Source: Herpetosiphonaceae bacterium
GTDB taxonomy: Bacteria > Chloroflexota > Chloroflexia > Chloroflexales > Kallotenuaceae
Direction of reading: 5' to 3'
Assembly (NCBI GenBank): GCA_030147335.1
Contig: JASKZZ010000322.1
Coordinates: forward strand, 1 to 5,254
DNA: 5,254 bases
The position numbers and the translations under genes were made by a program. Shown in pieces: positions 1-5,250 of this stretch; within the stretch, counting starts at the first letter, position 1, and each line of letters opens with the position of its first letter. The notes beneath the pieces are model-generated. The model worked only from the letters and a program-made list of their open reading frames with translations. It was not told the origin of the DNA and made no database searches.

Positions 1-1
1 G

Positions 2-244
2 ACGAGCGGGAACTATAGCGTAAGTGTGCGAGCAGCGACTCCCTATAGTGGCAAAACCTTCCACATAGACGTGGACGGCGTCGATGTGAGCGGGGCAATC
101 GCGGTCCCGAACACGGGAGGCTGGCAAAATTGGACTACCGTAACGGCGCCATCGCTTCCGTTATCGGCGGGGCCGCATACCCTCAAGCTTGTCGCCAATA
201 CCGGGTCCTTCAATCTCAACTACGTCGAGGCAACCAGCCGATAA
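2..244 (+). CDS. C-terminal part of a secreted protein ending in a family 6 carbohydrate-binding module (partial)
   Basis: Only the last 80 codons are present; the reading frame is open from base 2 and the true start lies left of the window. The residues match the end of a CBM6 beta-sandwich: TSGNYSVSVRAA (strand entry), KTFHIDVDG, a VPNTGGWQNWTTV segment, AGPHTLKLVANTG and finally FNLNYVE. The GGWQNW and FNLNYVE aromatic/Asn stretches are where family 6 modules usually place their ligand-binding aromatics. In this family the module binds beta-glucans, xylan or similar polysaccharides and is normally attached to a secreted glycoside hydrolase. The catalytic part cannot be seen, so the enzyme activity is unknown. 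The protein stops six residues after the module (TAA at 242-244), so CBM6 is its C-terminal domain. Module identity is fairly sure; function of the whole protein is not. Confidence 0.82.
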   Translation, partial: TSGNYSVSVRAATPYSGKTFHIDVDGVDVSGAIAVPNTGGWQNWTTVTAPSLPLSAGPHTLKLVANTGSFNLNYVEATSR

Positions 245-395
245 TATGTACCGAACGACAAATACACATAGACCGGTCGTGGCTGCGTAGCTCGAGGCCG
301 CCAGACGACGCGGTTCCTGCTGCCACCCGTATCGCAACCTCGAGCTTCCCACTGTCCTAGCCAGGATACATTGTGCACGTTGAAGTTGACCCCGC

Positions 396-432
396 GTACT
401 GGTAATAATGTGAGTCACATTATTACCAGTAC
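396..432. repeat. Perfect 37-bp palindrome (18-bp arms, 1-base centre)
   Basis: The arm GTACTGGTAATAATGTGA (396-413) is followed by one G (414) and its exact reverse complement (415-432). The symmetry breaks at 395/433. No T-run follows on either strand, so it is not a standard intrinsic terminator. It could be an extended operator, a cruciform-forming site or an end of a lost element. It lies 151 bases past the stop of the CBM6 gene. Confidence 0.9.
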
Positions 433-576
433 ACCACTAGCATGCTGAAAGCGGTGTCCCCCAATCAGCCAACGTATTGTTCGCTACGTGGCGCGTAACA
501 AGGGCAAGGACACATGTCGCAACAAAACCACTGGCTCACCTAGAGATGCCCTACTGATCATTTCGGTCGCTTAATT

Positions 577-661
577 GCATCGTAGGGGGTTACGCCCTTC
601 TCGTTCGGCCCGAAGTACCAAGCGTGCCGTGATTATTAGTGGTTGATTGTATCCACGTTGT
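577..661 (+). repeat. Fold-back repeat, copy A (attC-like in position, not canonical)
   Basis: Bases 617-661 align without gaps to 2762-2806 with 35 of 45 identities: ACCAAGCGTGC is identical, then 13 weakly conserved bases, then a 21-base block with 19 matches ending in GTTGT. The left part is looser: GCAT (577) and TTAC-GCC...TCGTT (590-605) correspond to similar bases in copy B. It folds back: GGGGTTAC (586-593) against GTATCCAC (649-656), 6 of 8 pairs, with an apical stem TTCGG/CCGAA (604-614). A short stem CCACG/CGTGG (653-666) sits at its right edge. Integron attC sites also conserve shape over sequence and end at GTT, but the expected RYYYAAC partner is absent. Confidence 0.55.
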
Positions 662-683
662 CGTGGGGTTGTTTTATGGTCAG

Positions 684-692
684 AAGGAGGTG
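684..692 (+). promoter_or_regulatory. Strong Shine-Dalgarno AAGGAGGTG
   Basis: AAGGAGGTG is an almost complete complement to the 3' end of 16S rRNA and stands 7 bases before the ATG at 700. It is the best ribosome binding site in the window and is the main reason to believe a gene started at 700, although the frame closes after 15 codons. Confidence 0.6.
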
Positions 693-699
693 TGTTTGG

Positions 700-1030
700 A
701 TGTCACAGGAGGAAAAAAGCGATAACCGGTCTGTAGCCTCAGGATAACGAAAACGATTGCTGAATCTGTAAACACTATGCTAAGCCCAGGACACCGACGA
801 TATCCAAAATAGGAACCCAAACATTAGTAAATGGAGCAATTGACGGTAAAATCGTCGCGCTGGCACAGGACATGTTGTTAGGAGATTCTGTGCTATTCAC
901 AGTAGGTAAACCGCATGTTGAACAATCCCAATTGTGCTGCACGTTATCAAGCTACGACCAGCATACTGCGGTGCCTGGAGCAGCAAGCACCATGATGGAT
1001 ATTACCTTTGTAGAAGAATTTCATCAATAG
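700..1030 (+). pseudogene. Probable frameshifted small gene, unknown function
   Basis: From the ATG at 700 the frame reads MSQEEKSDNRSVASG and stops at TAA (745-747). A second frame, open from about 741 to the TAG at 810-812, continues ITKTIAESVNTMLSPGH. A third frame is open from 764 to the TAG at 1028-1030 and contains IGTQTLVNGAIDGKIVALAQ, then DMLLGDSVLFTVGKPHVEQ and ends MMDITFVEEFHQ. Joined, these give roughly 110 residues with normal protein composition. The second frame change falls in the A-rich CCAAAATA (804-811), a plausible slippage point. I do not recognise the family. Its end overlaps the last 29 bases of the convergent deacetylase gene. Alternatives: only the 15-codon peptide is translated, or the long open frame is chance. 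It begins just right of repeat copy A, as the first gene of an integron cassette would. Confidence 0.35.
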
Positions 1031-2324
1031 CCTGATCAAGCGGCACCACAACAATACCACTCTCCTTAATTGCTTGTAAATGGCTGTCAAAGAGTTCGGG
1101 AGTTGTACTCCATTGATCAGGGTTTGCAGTAATTGAGTGATAGGTCAGGATTACCCAACTATTATCTCGTTGTGCTTGTTGTATCCATGTTTGGACATCA
1201 CTCGCGGTTGTCGTATTGAGCACATACCGTATGTAAAGTTGTGATAGATCCAGGTTACTTTTTGTGTTATATCCAGATTTTGTTGTTCTGTGAGATCGAT
1301 AATATTGCTTGATTTGCGATAGGACCGTTGCATTGTAATCACCATACGGTGATGCGAAATCTTTAATGGGAACGCCCAGTAAATTTTGCAGGTACGTTTG
1401 CGATTCAGATAATTCTTTATTGACCTGATCATATGATATTGTTGAGAGACGTGGGTGCGTTACTGTATGTGATCCAATTTGGTTGCCAGCATTGTAAAGA
1501 GTGACGACATTTTGCGGACTCATATGCCAGCTTCCATTTAGCTTTCCGGTATTCACATAAAATGTGCCTTTCATCCCATACTTTTGCATAACTGGCCACC
1601 CATTCGTCATTTGCGTCATGATGGCATCATCAAAGGTAAGAGTGAGGAGAGGTCGATTAAATCTAGAAGCACTAGGTGTTGGAGTTATCGTGGGTGTTGG
1701 AGTTATCGTGGGTGTTGGAGTTATCGTGGGTGTTGGGGCACTGACAGGATACAAAGTATAGTTATCTGTTTGTAGGGATCCAATGCTATATATAGTATGG
1801 TAGATGGTCATTCGGCTCGCAGTGGGAGATGCAGTAAACGTAACTTCCGCTCTTGTCCAAGATTTATTGCGCGGCAGAGTTTTAAGTAAGGTAGTAACAA
1901 CATTGCCTGAAGTATCGATCGTCTCAGCTACCAATTGTGTTTGTACTGAGGATTTATAATAATTGCTGAAGGAATATTGCGTATTCGGAGAAATAGCAGC
2001 ACTTTGAGATTTCCATTTTGCTTGACCGCTCGTGTATGACGACATCTCGATAAGTAAACTTCTTGTCCCATCCTGCGCTTGTTTTCGAGGATAACTAAAA
2101 ATCGTCGTGTTTGTGCCAGATTGGCTCCATGTCCAATCGAGAGGCTTGTTAGAGCTACCTGAATCCATCGTCTCAACTGAAGGATTCAAGATCATATTGC
2201 TAGCTGCTTTGACCGAAGGGATGGACGGAAAAACAAGTAGGTTAGAGATAAGACAGACAATGAAGATGGCTTTTTTGACCAGACGCGCAAGCGAGTGAGT
2301 GTGGTTGGGCGATAAAAGGTTCAT
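1002..2324 (-). CDS. Secreted polysaccharide deacetylase (NodB/CE4-type) with N-terminal binding region and Pro-Thr linker
   Basis: Complete, 440 residues. Enzymes of this fold remove N- or O-acetyl groups from sugars such as chitin, peptidoglycan or xylan with a divalent metal. Residues 1-41 are a signal peptide: basic LARLVKK, a hydrophobic core about 19-32 and SVKAA before the mature end, with no lipobox Cys. Residues 42-194 look like a CBM4/9-type jelly-roll (NMILNPSVE start). Residues 195-220 are a PTPTIT-repeat linker. The NodB domain covers 224-440: TFDDA with D232 and D233 (catalytic base and metal ligand), SHTVTH with metal ligands H286 and H290, SPYG at 325-328, and LTYH with H396. 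Motif 3 has Ala324 where classical CE4 enzymes have Arg (RxPY/F); related deacetylases with FAxPYG are known, so activity is likely but the substrate may differ. The ATG at 2324 is the only start giving a whole signal peptide; its ribosome site (GAAGGG, 9 bases upstream) is poor. It is visibly AT-richer than the integrase and Tat genes, which suggests transfer. Substrate unknown. Confidence 0.93.
   Translation of the reverse strand: MNLLSPNHTHSLARLVKKAIFIVCLISNLLVFPSIPSVKAASNMILNPSVETMDSGSSNKPLDWTWSQSGTNTTIFSYPRKQAQDGTRSLLIEMSSYTSGQAKWKSQSAAISPNTQYSFSNYYKSSVQTQLVAETIDTSGNVVTTLLKTLPRNKSWTRAEVTFTASPTASRMTIYHTIYSIGSLQTDNYTLYPVSAPTPTITPTPTITPTPTITPTPSASRFNRPLLTLTFDDAIMTQMTNGWPVMQKYGMKGTFYVNTGKLNGSWHMSPQNVVTLYNAGNQIGSHTVTHPRLSTISYDQVNKELSESQTYLQNLLGVPIKDFASPYGDYNATVLSQIKQYYRSHRTTKSGYNTKSNLDLSQLYIRYVLNTTTASDVQTWIQQAQRDNSWVILTYHSITANPDQWSTTPELFDSHLQAIKESGIVVVPLDQAIDEILLQR
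1675..1737. repeat. 18-bp minisatellite, 3.5 perfect copies
   Basis: The unit GGTGTTGGAGTTATCGTG occurs at 1675-1692, 1693-1710 and 1711-1728, followed by a half copy (1729-1737, last base changed). On the minus strand it encodes the PTPTIT linker of the deacetylase. The copies are identical at DNA level, including silent positions, which points to recent slippage or unequal crossing-over; linker length probably varies between strains. Confidence 0.95.
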
Positions 2325-2797
2325 GGGAGGTGACCCTTCGCAAAGTTTAACTGTAATAGTGGATAAGGTTTATCCTAGCACAGAAGACTAGGTTGTTGAT
2401 CATCCGAATCAGCCTAATCTGTCGCCCATTGATGAAGAGCTGGTTACACATCCGGTCGTGCCTATTCCTTGCAAGAATAGGCACGGAGCAATAGATACAA
2501 ACTTGCGCGCTAAGAAACCATCTGTTGAAACGACCCAAACTAATATCTTTTATGACACTCCATCAAGTGGACTTCTGACCGCATGACCTCCGCGATTAAG
2601 CACATGCGTAAGATCATCGTAGTGTAGTATAGGTATCTTATGGCCAATGCCGATGAAATGAGATCGACAGGGTTATGCTTTTGCTACGATGATATGCTCT
2701 GCATATGGGTGGATACATTGATACTGTCTACGCCGCTCGTTGGGCACCAACTGGGCCGAGAACCAAGCGTGCAAGAAAAATGATTGGTTGGTTGTAT
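2325..2797. other. Intergenic stretch between deacetylase and integrase remnant
   Basis: No convincing gene on either strand. From left to right it has: a short palindrome GGATAA-GGT-TTATCC (2361-2375) and a 5-bp stem CCTAG/CTAGG (2374-2392), both within 70 bases upstream of the deacetylase start and so possible regulatory sites; a strong stem-loop (2457-2485); a 6-bp hairpin ATATGC/GCATAT (2692-2706); and repeat copy B. No clear -35/-10 pair for the deacetylase could be assigned. Confidence 0.55.
2457..2485. repeat. Stem-loop, 11-bp perfect stem with 7-base loop
   Basis: CGTGCCTATTC (2457-2467) pairs perfectly with GAATAGGCACG (2475-2485) around the loop CTTGCAA. It sits between the 3' end of the integrase remnant and the start of the deacetylase, both on the minus strand, so it could stop read-through. 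It has no T-run on either strand, which argues against an ordinary intrinsic terminator. Role unresolved. Confidence 0.75.
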
Positions 2798-2806
2798 CTA
2801 CGTTGT
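2701..2806 (+). repeat. Fold-back repeat, copy B, joined to the truncated integrase gene
   Basis: Its right part (2762-2806) matches copy A at 617-661 (35 of 45). It folds back through GTGGATACA (2709-2717) against TGTATCTAC (2793-2801), 8 Watson-Crick pairs and one G-T, enclosing an apical stem GTTGG/CCAAC (2739-2751) at the position of a differently sequenced apical stem in copy A. Its final bases GTTGT (2802-2806) are also codons of the integrase gene read on the minus strand, so the repeat edge is the break point of that gene. The element lacks a canonical RYYYAAC, so it is only attC-like. Confidence 0.55.
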
Positions 2807-3700
2807 TGTTCGCACATCCTTATGCCCAAGCAGTTCTTGCACCGTTCGGATGTCGTAGCCGTCTTCGAGCAAGTGGGTTGCAAAGCTGTGCCGCAACGTA
2901 TGGCAGCTACCGGGCTTGATAATTCCTGCACGCTTGATCGCGCCTTTCACCGCGCGCTGAAGCGAGTCTTCTGAAACATGATGACGGCGTATCGCTCCGC
3001 CGCGTGGATCTAAGCTGCGCGTGCTGGCCGGAAAAACATACTGCCACGCCCATTCAGTGCTTGCTTGCGGGTATTTTCGCGTGAGCGCGTCAGGTAAATA
3101 GACTGACCCAAAGCCTCCCGCCAAATCATCTTCATGCACCAGCTTTGTCATCGCAAGATGGCGTTGTAAGGACGCCTCAAGCGCGCGTGGAAGAATAGTC
3201 ACACGATCGCCACCACCTTTGCCGGCTCGAACCATTAATTGGTGGTACTCGAAATCGACATCTTTCACGCGCAGTCGCAAGCACTCCATCAGACGCAATC
3301 CAGCTCCATACAACAAGCTCGCCATGAGATACTGGTTACCGGTGAGCTGGCGCAGCAGCGCGTTCACTTCGGTACGGGTAAAAACCACTGGCAGCTTGGC
3401 TGGTCGGCGTGCTCGCTCGATATTTGCAATCGCCGGCAGTTCAATCTGCAGCACCTCGCGGTACAAAAACAATAAGGCAGCTAACGCAACGTTTTGGGTT
3501 GAAGCGGTGACGTGTCCATCAATTGCAAGATGCGACAAATAAGCGCGGATTTCTTCCGACCCCAGTGTGCTTGGATGCTGCTTGTTATGAAAAATGATGT
3601 AACGCTTGATTGTATGGAGATATGCTTCTTCTGTGCGCAGGCTAAAATGTTTGAACCGCGCTACCTCACGTACTTGATCGAGCAAAGATACTGTTGTCAC
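2798..3700 (-). pseudogene. intI: Integron integrase (IntI-type tyrosine recombinase), 3'-truncated before the catalytic Tyr
   Basis: 300 codons remain; family members usually run to about 320-340. IntI enzymes recombine attI and folded single-stranded attC sites to capture gene cassettes. The N-terminal SAM-like DNA-binding domain is about residues 1-95 (HFSLRTEEAYLHTIKRYI). The catalytic domain has box I YGAGLRL with R136, the beta-strand Lys in RAGKGGGDR (K161), and box II HTLRHSFATH with H267 and R270, then LGHKDV with H293. The IntI-specific insert is clear: WAWQYVFPASTRSLDPR (218-233) and RRHHVSEDSLQRAV (238-251), which separates it from XerC/D. The family continues TTMIYTHV; here the frame reads TTT and meets TAG (2798-2800), so the nucleophilic Tyr (expected about residue 302) and the final helix are missing. 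Start: GTG at 3700 with AGGAG 8 bases upstream. It should be catalytically dead. The family call is very secure. Confidence 0.95.
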
Positions 3701-3708
3701 AGCATGTA

Positions 3709-3713
3709 CTCCT
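3709..3713 (-). promoter_or_regulatory. Ribosome binding site of the integrase gene (AGGAG)
   Basis: AGGAG on the minus strand lies 8 bases before the GTG at 3700 and decides that start. An ATG between them (3703-3705) is in another frame and closes after two codons (ATG CTG TGA). Confidence 0.7.
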
Positions 3714-3806
3714 ATGAGAAAAACGAATACGAGTGCGTGGAGTACCCAGCCACCTACGCTACCGGCAGCAATTGATGAGCTGCTCAGCCATACGGTGAGG
3801 CGCTAT

Positions 3807-3820
3807 CGAACATATATTCT
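3807..3820. promoter_or_regulatory. Putative LexA (SOS) operator
   Basis: CGAACATATATTCT agrees at 12 of 14 positions with the Gram-positive LexA box CGAACATATGTTCG; the half-site GAAC and the ATAT spacer are intact and one base of the second half-site differs. It touches the -10 hexamer of the integrase promoter and would cover the predicted transcription start. LexA control of intI is established in several bacteria, so an SOS operator is expected here. Binding itself is inferred. Confidence 0.55.
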
Positions 3821-3826
3821 ATTATA
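3821..3826 (-). promoter_or_regulatory. -10 box (TATAAT) of the integrase promoter
   Basis: A perfect TATAAT on the minus strand, about 120 bases upstream of the GTG start. Transcription would begin near 3814, giving a leader of about 113 bases. The -35 position (TATACT-like, 17 bases upstream) matches consensus poorly, so the promoter is likely weak or activated. Confidence 0.5.
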
Positions 3827-3887
3827 GATCATCTTGGTCTTTGAGTATAGAGCTTTTTTCATGCTTGGTAAGTTGCAAGGGCACAAC

Positions 3888-3931
3888 AGCGGAGGAGGCA
3901 TAGATTCCCAAGAATCTATACCTCCTCCGCT
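3888..3931 (-). terminator. Large hairpin after tatC, probable transcription terminator
   Basis: GCGGAGGAGG (3889-3898) pairs with CCTCCTCCGC (3921-3930), then one C-A mismatch, then ATAGATTC (3900-3907) pairs with GAATCTAT (3912-3919) around a CCAA loop; A3888/T3931 adds an outer pair. That is 19 of 20 positions paired, by far the most stable structure in the window. It starts 31 bases past the tatC stop. No clean T-run follows on either strand, so it may stabilise the 3' end or act with Rho. It also separates the Tat operon from the integrase promoter. Confidence 0.7.
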
Positions 3932-3961
3932 TGAAGCAGGTCGATGGTTGAAGCTGTGGCG

Positions 3962-4738
3962 TTAGCTACCCGCCACAATTGTCTTGCGTCGTGGTGCAAG
4001 TAGTGCCAAAATCAGGCCAAGCTCGTACAGCACATACATTGGTACGGCGACAAAGGCAAGGTTGATCGGGTCAGGCGTAGGCGTCACGATTGCTGCGATG
4101 ATGGTAATCACCAGCACGGCATAGCGGCGGTACTTTGTCAGTGTCGAACGCTCGACCACACCGAGCCAGATCAGCGAATACACGATCACCGGCAGCTCAA
4201 AGATCACGCCATTGATTAACATCAAGCGAACAAAGAACGAAGAAAAAAGATCAAACGTCGGCTTCGCGTCAATGCTTTCGGGGCCGAAGCCAAGCAAAAA
4301 CTCAAATGCCGCCGGCACCGTAACGTACCAGCCAAATAACAGCCCCGCGATAAAACAAAGCATGATAATCGGCAGCACGGTAAAAATGATCCGTCGCTCA
4401 CGCGAGGTCAGGCCCGGGACGATAAATGCCAACAGTTGGTACACAATTATGGGCATTGCCAGCGTAATACCGATGCCAAGCGCAATCTGGATTGTGTTTG
4501 TGAACGGCTCGGCAACGCCGATGGCTTGAATGCCATTTGGCGCAAACCGTCGAATAAGCAGATTAATCAGCGCGTAATTATCGTACTGTACCAGCCAGAA
4601 CCCAACGCCAAGGCCAACCAGGACCGCAAGGCAAACCCGCACGAGACGATTTCGCAGCTCCATCAGGTGCTCGATCCACGTCATCGTGATCTCTTCGTTG
4701 GGAGCTGTGGGGAGCGACGGCACATTTGTTGTCTGCAT
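3962..4738 (-). CDS. tatC: Sec-independent protein translocase subunit TatC
   Basis: 258 residues from the chosen start, the same length as E. coli TatC. It is the polytopic membrane receptor that binds the twin-arginine signal peptide and, with TatB, starts export of folded proteins. Numbered from this start, it shows the N-terminal cytoplasmic HLMELRNRL (24-32, with the invariant Glu27), VYQLLAFIVPGL (99-110) followed by E114-R-R in the first cytoplasmic loop, FELPVIVY (180-187, with the membrane Glu181), TPTPDP (219-224), and PMYVLYELGLIL (233-244) in the last helix. Six hydrophobic segments are visible. Start: ATG at 4738 has GAGGGG (4745-4750) 6 bases upstream; a GTG at 4756 would add six residues and overlap the tatB stop by 4 bases (GTGA) but has no ribosome site, so I prefer the ATG. 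It follows tatB by 14 bases and is surely cotranscribed with it. The short basic C-terminus (APRRKT) is normal. Confidence 0.97.
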   Translation of the reverse strand: MQTTNVPSLPTAPNEEITMTWIEHLMELRNRLVRVCLAVLVGLGVGFWLVQYDNYALINLLIRRFAPNGIQAIGVAEPFTNTIQIALGIGITLAMPIIVYQLLAFIVPGLTSRERRIIFTVLPIIMLCFIAGLLFGWYVTVPAAFEFLLGFGPESIDAKPTFDLFSSFFVRLMLINGVIFELPVIVYSLIWLGVVERSTLTKYRRYAVLVITIIAAIVTPTPDPINLAFVAVPMYVLYELGLILALLAPRRKTIVAGS

Positions 4739-4744
4739 AACGTT

Positions 4745-4750
4745 CCCCTC
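4745..4750 (-). promoter_or_regulatory. Ribosome binding site of tatC (GAGGGG)
   Basis: GAGGGG on the minus strand, 6 bases from the ATG at 4738 and directly after the tatB stop. It decides the ATG over the overlapping GTG at 4756. Confidence 0.65.
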
Positions 4751-4752
4751 AA

Positions 4753-5250
4753 TCACTCAAAATAATTTGTAGTTTCAACTTCACGCGGCTCGCTAGCAGT
4801 CACTGGCTTCGGCCCAGGTTGTGCTGCACCATTCTTATGCTCATCCGCAGGCTGTGCATATACGTTTGCTTGCTCCGCCGTGCGCGTTTCCGCCAGCGGC
4901 TTGTCAAGCAGATCATCGCCTAAAACATTGCGGCCCAGCTGCTCCAAATCGACTTTTGGCGCGCCAATCACTTGCTTTAATTCAGGCGCGTCAGCGCTGA
5001 CATCATCGAGCAGCGCGCGCCCATAATCGCGAACTTGTTGGCGCGGATCGAGTGAGCGCAGCTCACGAATACCCTGCTCGATCTCATCGAACTCAGGGCC
5101 AAGCTCCGCACGTAAATTGCTGTACATCCGTCTCGCTGTACGTACAAAGGTACCGATTTGCCGCCCAAGCTCCGGCAGTCGTTCCGGCCCCAGCACCACC
5201 AGCGCGATCACGATGATGATCACCAGCTCTGGTAAACCAATTCCAAACAT
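4753..5250 (-). CDS. tatB: Sec-independent protein translocase subunit TatB (TatA/B family)
   Basis: Complete, 165 residues, ATG at 5250 to TGA at 4753-4755. TatA/B proteins have one short N-terminal membrane helix, a hinge and an amphipathic helix; TatB pairs with TatC at the signal-peptide binding site. Here MFGIGLPE opens the protein with Glu8, the polar residue typical of TatB; the helix spans about 6-20; the hinge is LGPERLPELG (20-29), and GP rather than FG also favours TatB over TatA; the amphipathic helix runs about 23-50. The rest (51-165) is charged and then Ala/Pro/Glu-rich, probably disordered, as in longer TatB proteins. It is followed directly by tatC. The sequence before the ATG is almost all outside the window, so its promoter and ribosome site cannot be judged. 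A tatA gene is not visible; it may lie elsewhere, or this protein may cover both roles. Confidence 0.93.
   Translation of the reverse strand: MFGIGLPELVIIIVIALVVLGPERLPELGRQIGTFVRTARRMYSNLRAELGPEFDEIEQGIRELRSLDPRQQVRDYGRALLDDVSADAPELKQVIGAPKVDLEQLGRNVLGDDLLDKPLAETRTAEQANVYAQPADEHKNGAAQPGPKPVTASEPREVETTNYFE

Larger units (their letters stand above)
245..699. other. Intergenic stretch without a convincing gene
   Basis: I see no coding region here with a credible start and protein-like composition on either strand. It contains a 9-bp inverted repeat, AGCTCGAGG (289-297) against CCTCGAGCT (338-346) with a 40-base loop; the perfect palindrome at 396-432; a 7-bp inverted repeat GCGTAAC (493-499) / GTTACGC (589-595) enclosing AGGGCA (501-506) / TGCCCT (547-552); and repeat copy A at about 577-661. 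No obvious terminator with a T-run follows the CBM6 gene. Confidence 0.6.

Noticed and set aside
161..418. Minus-strand open frame of 85 codons
   Set aside because: It overlaps the real CBM6 frame and then non-coding DNA, has no ribosome site, and its composition is not protein-like.
493..595. GCGTAAC ... GTTACGC with an inner AGGGCA/TGCCCT, resembling an attC outline
   Set aside because: Neither end meets RYYYAAC/GTTRRRY, 6-7-bp inverted repeats about 40-90 bases apart are common by chance, and the right end lies inside repeat copy A.
970..991. GGTGC/GCACC stem as a terminator for the deacetylase
   Set aside because: Only 5 pairs around a 12-base loop, no T-run on the minus strand, and it lies inside the open frame of the broken plus-strand gene.
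245..1000. CRISPR array, tRNA or rRNA gene
   Set aside because: No regularly spaced repeats, cloverleaf or conserved rRNA segments were seen here or elsewhere in the window.
1564..1775. Plus-strand open frames encoding VGVIVGVG-type repeats
   Set aside because: They are antisense translations of the Pro-Thr linker minisatellite of the deacetylase.
2739..2745. GTTGGGC, an exact match to the GTTRRRY integron core
   Set aside because: No matching RYYYAAC lies at a suitable distance upstream, and the heptamer is better explained as one arm of the apical stem GTTGG/CCAAC of copy B. It is too short to stand alone.
2705..2974. Plus-strand open frame of 89 codons
   Set aside because: It runs antisense through the catalytic part of the integrase gene and through repeat B; it is a shadow frame.
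4212..4765. Plus-strand open frames of 105 and 109 codons
   Set aside because: Both are antisense shadows of tatC, which has all family motifs on the minus strand.
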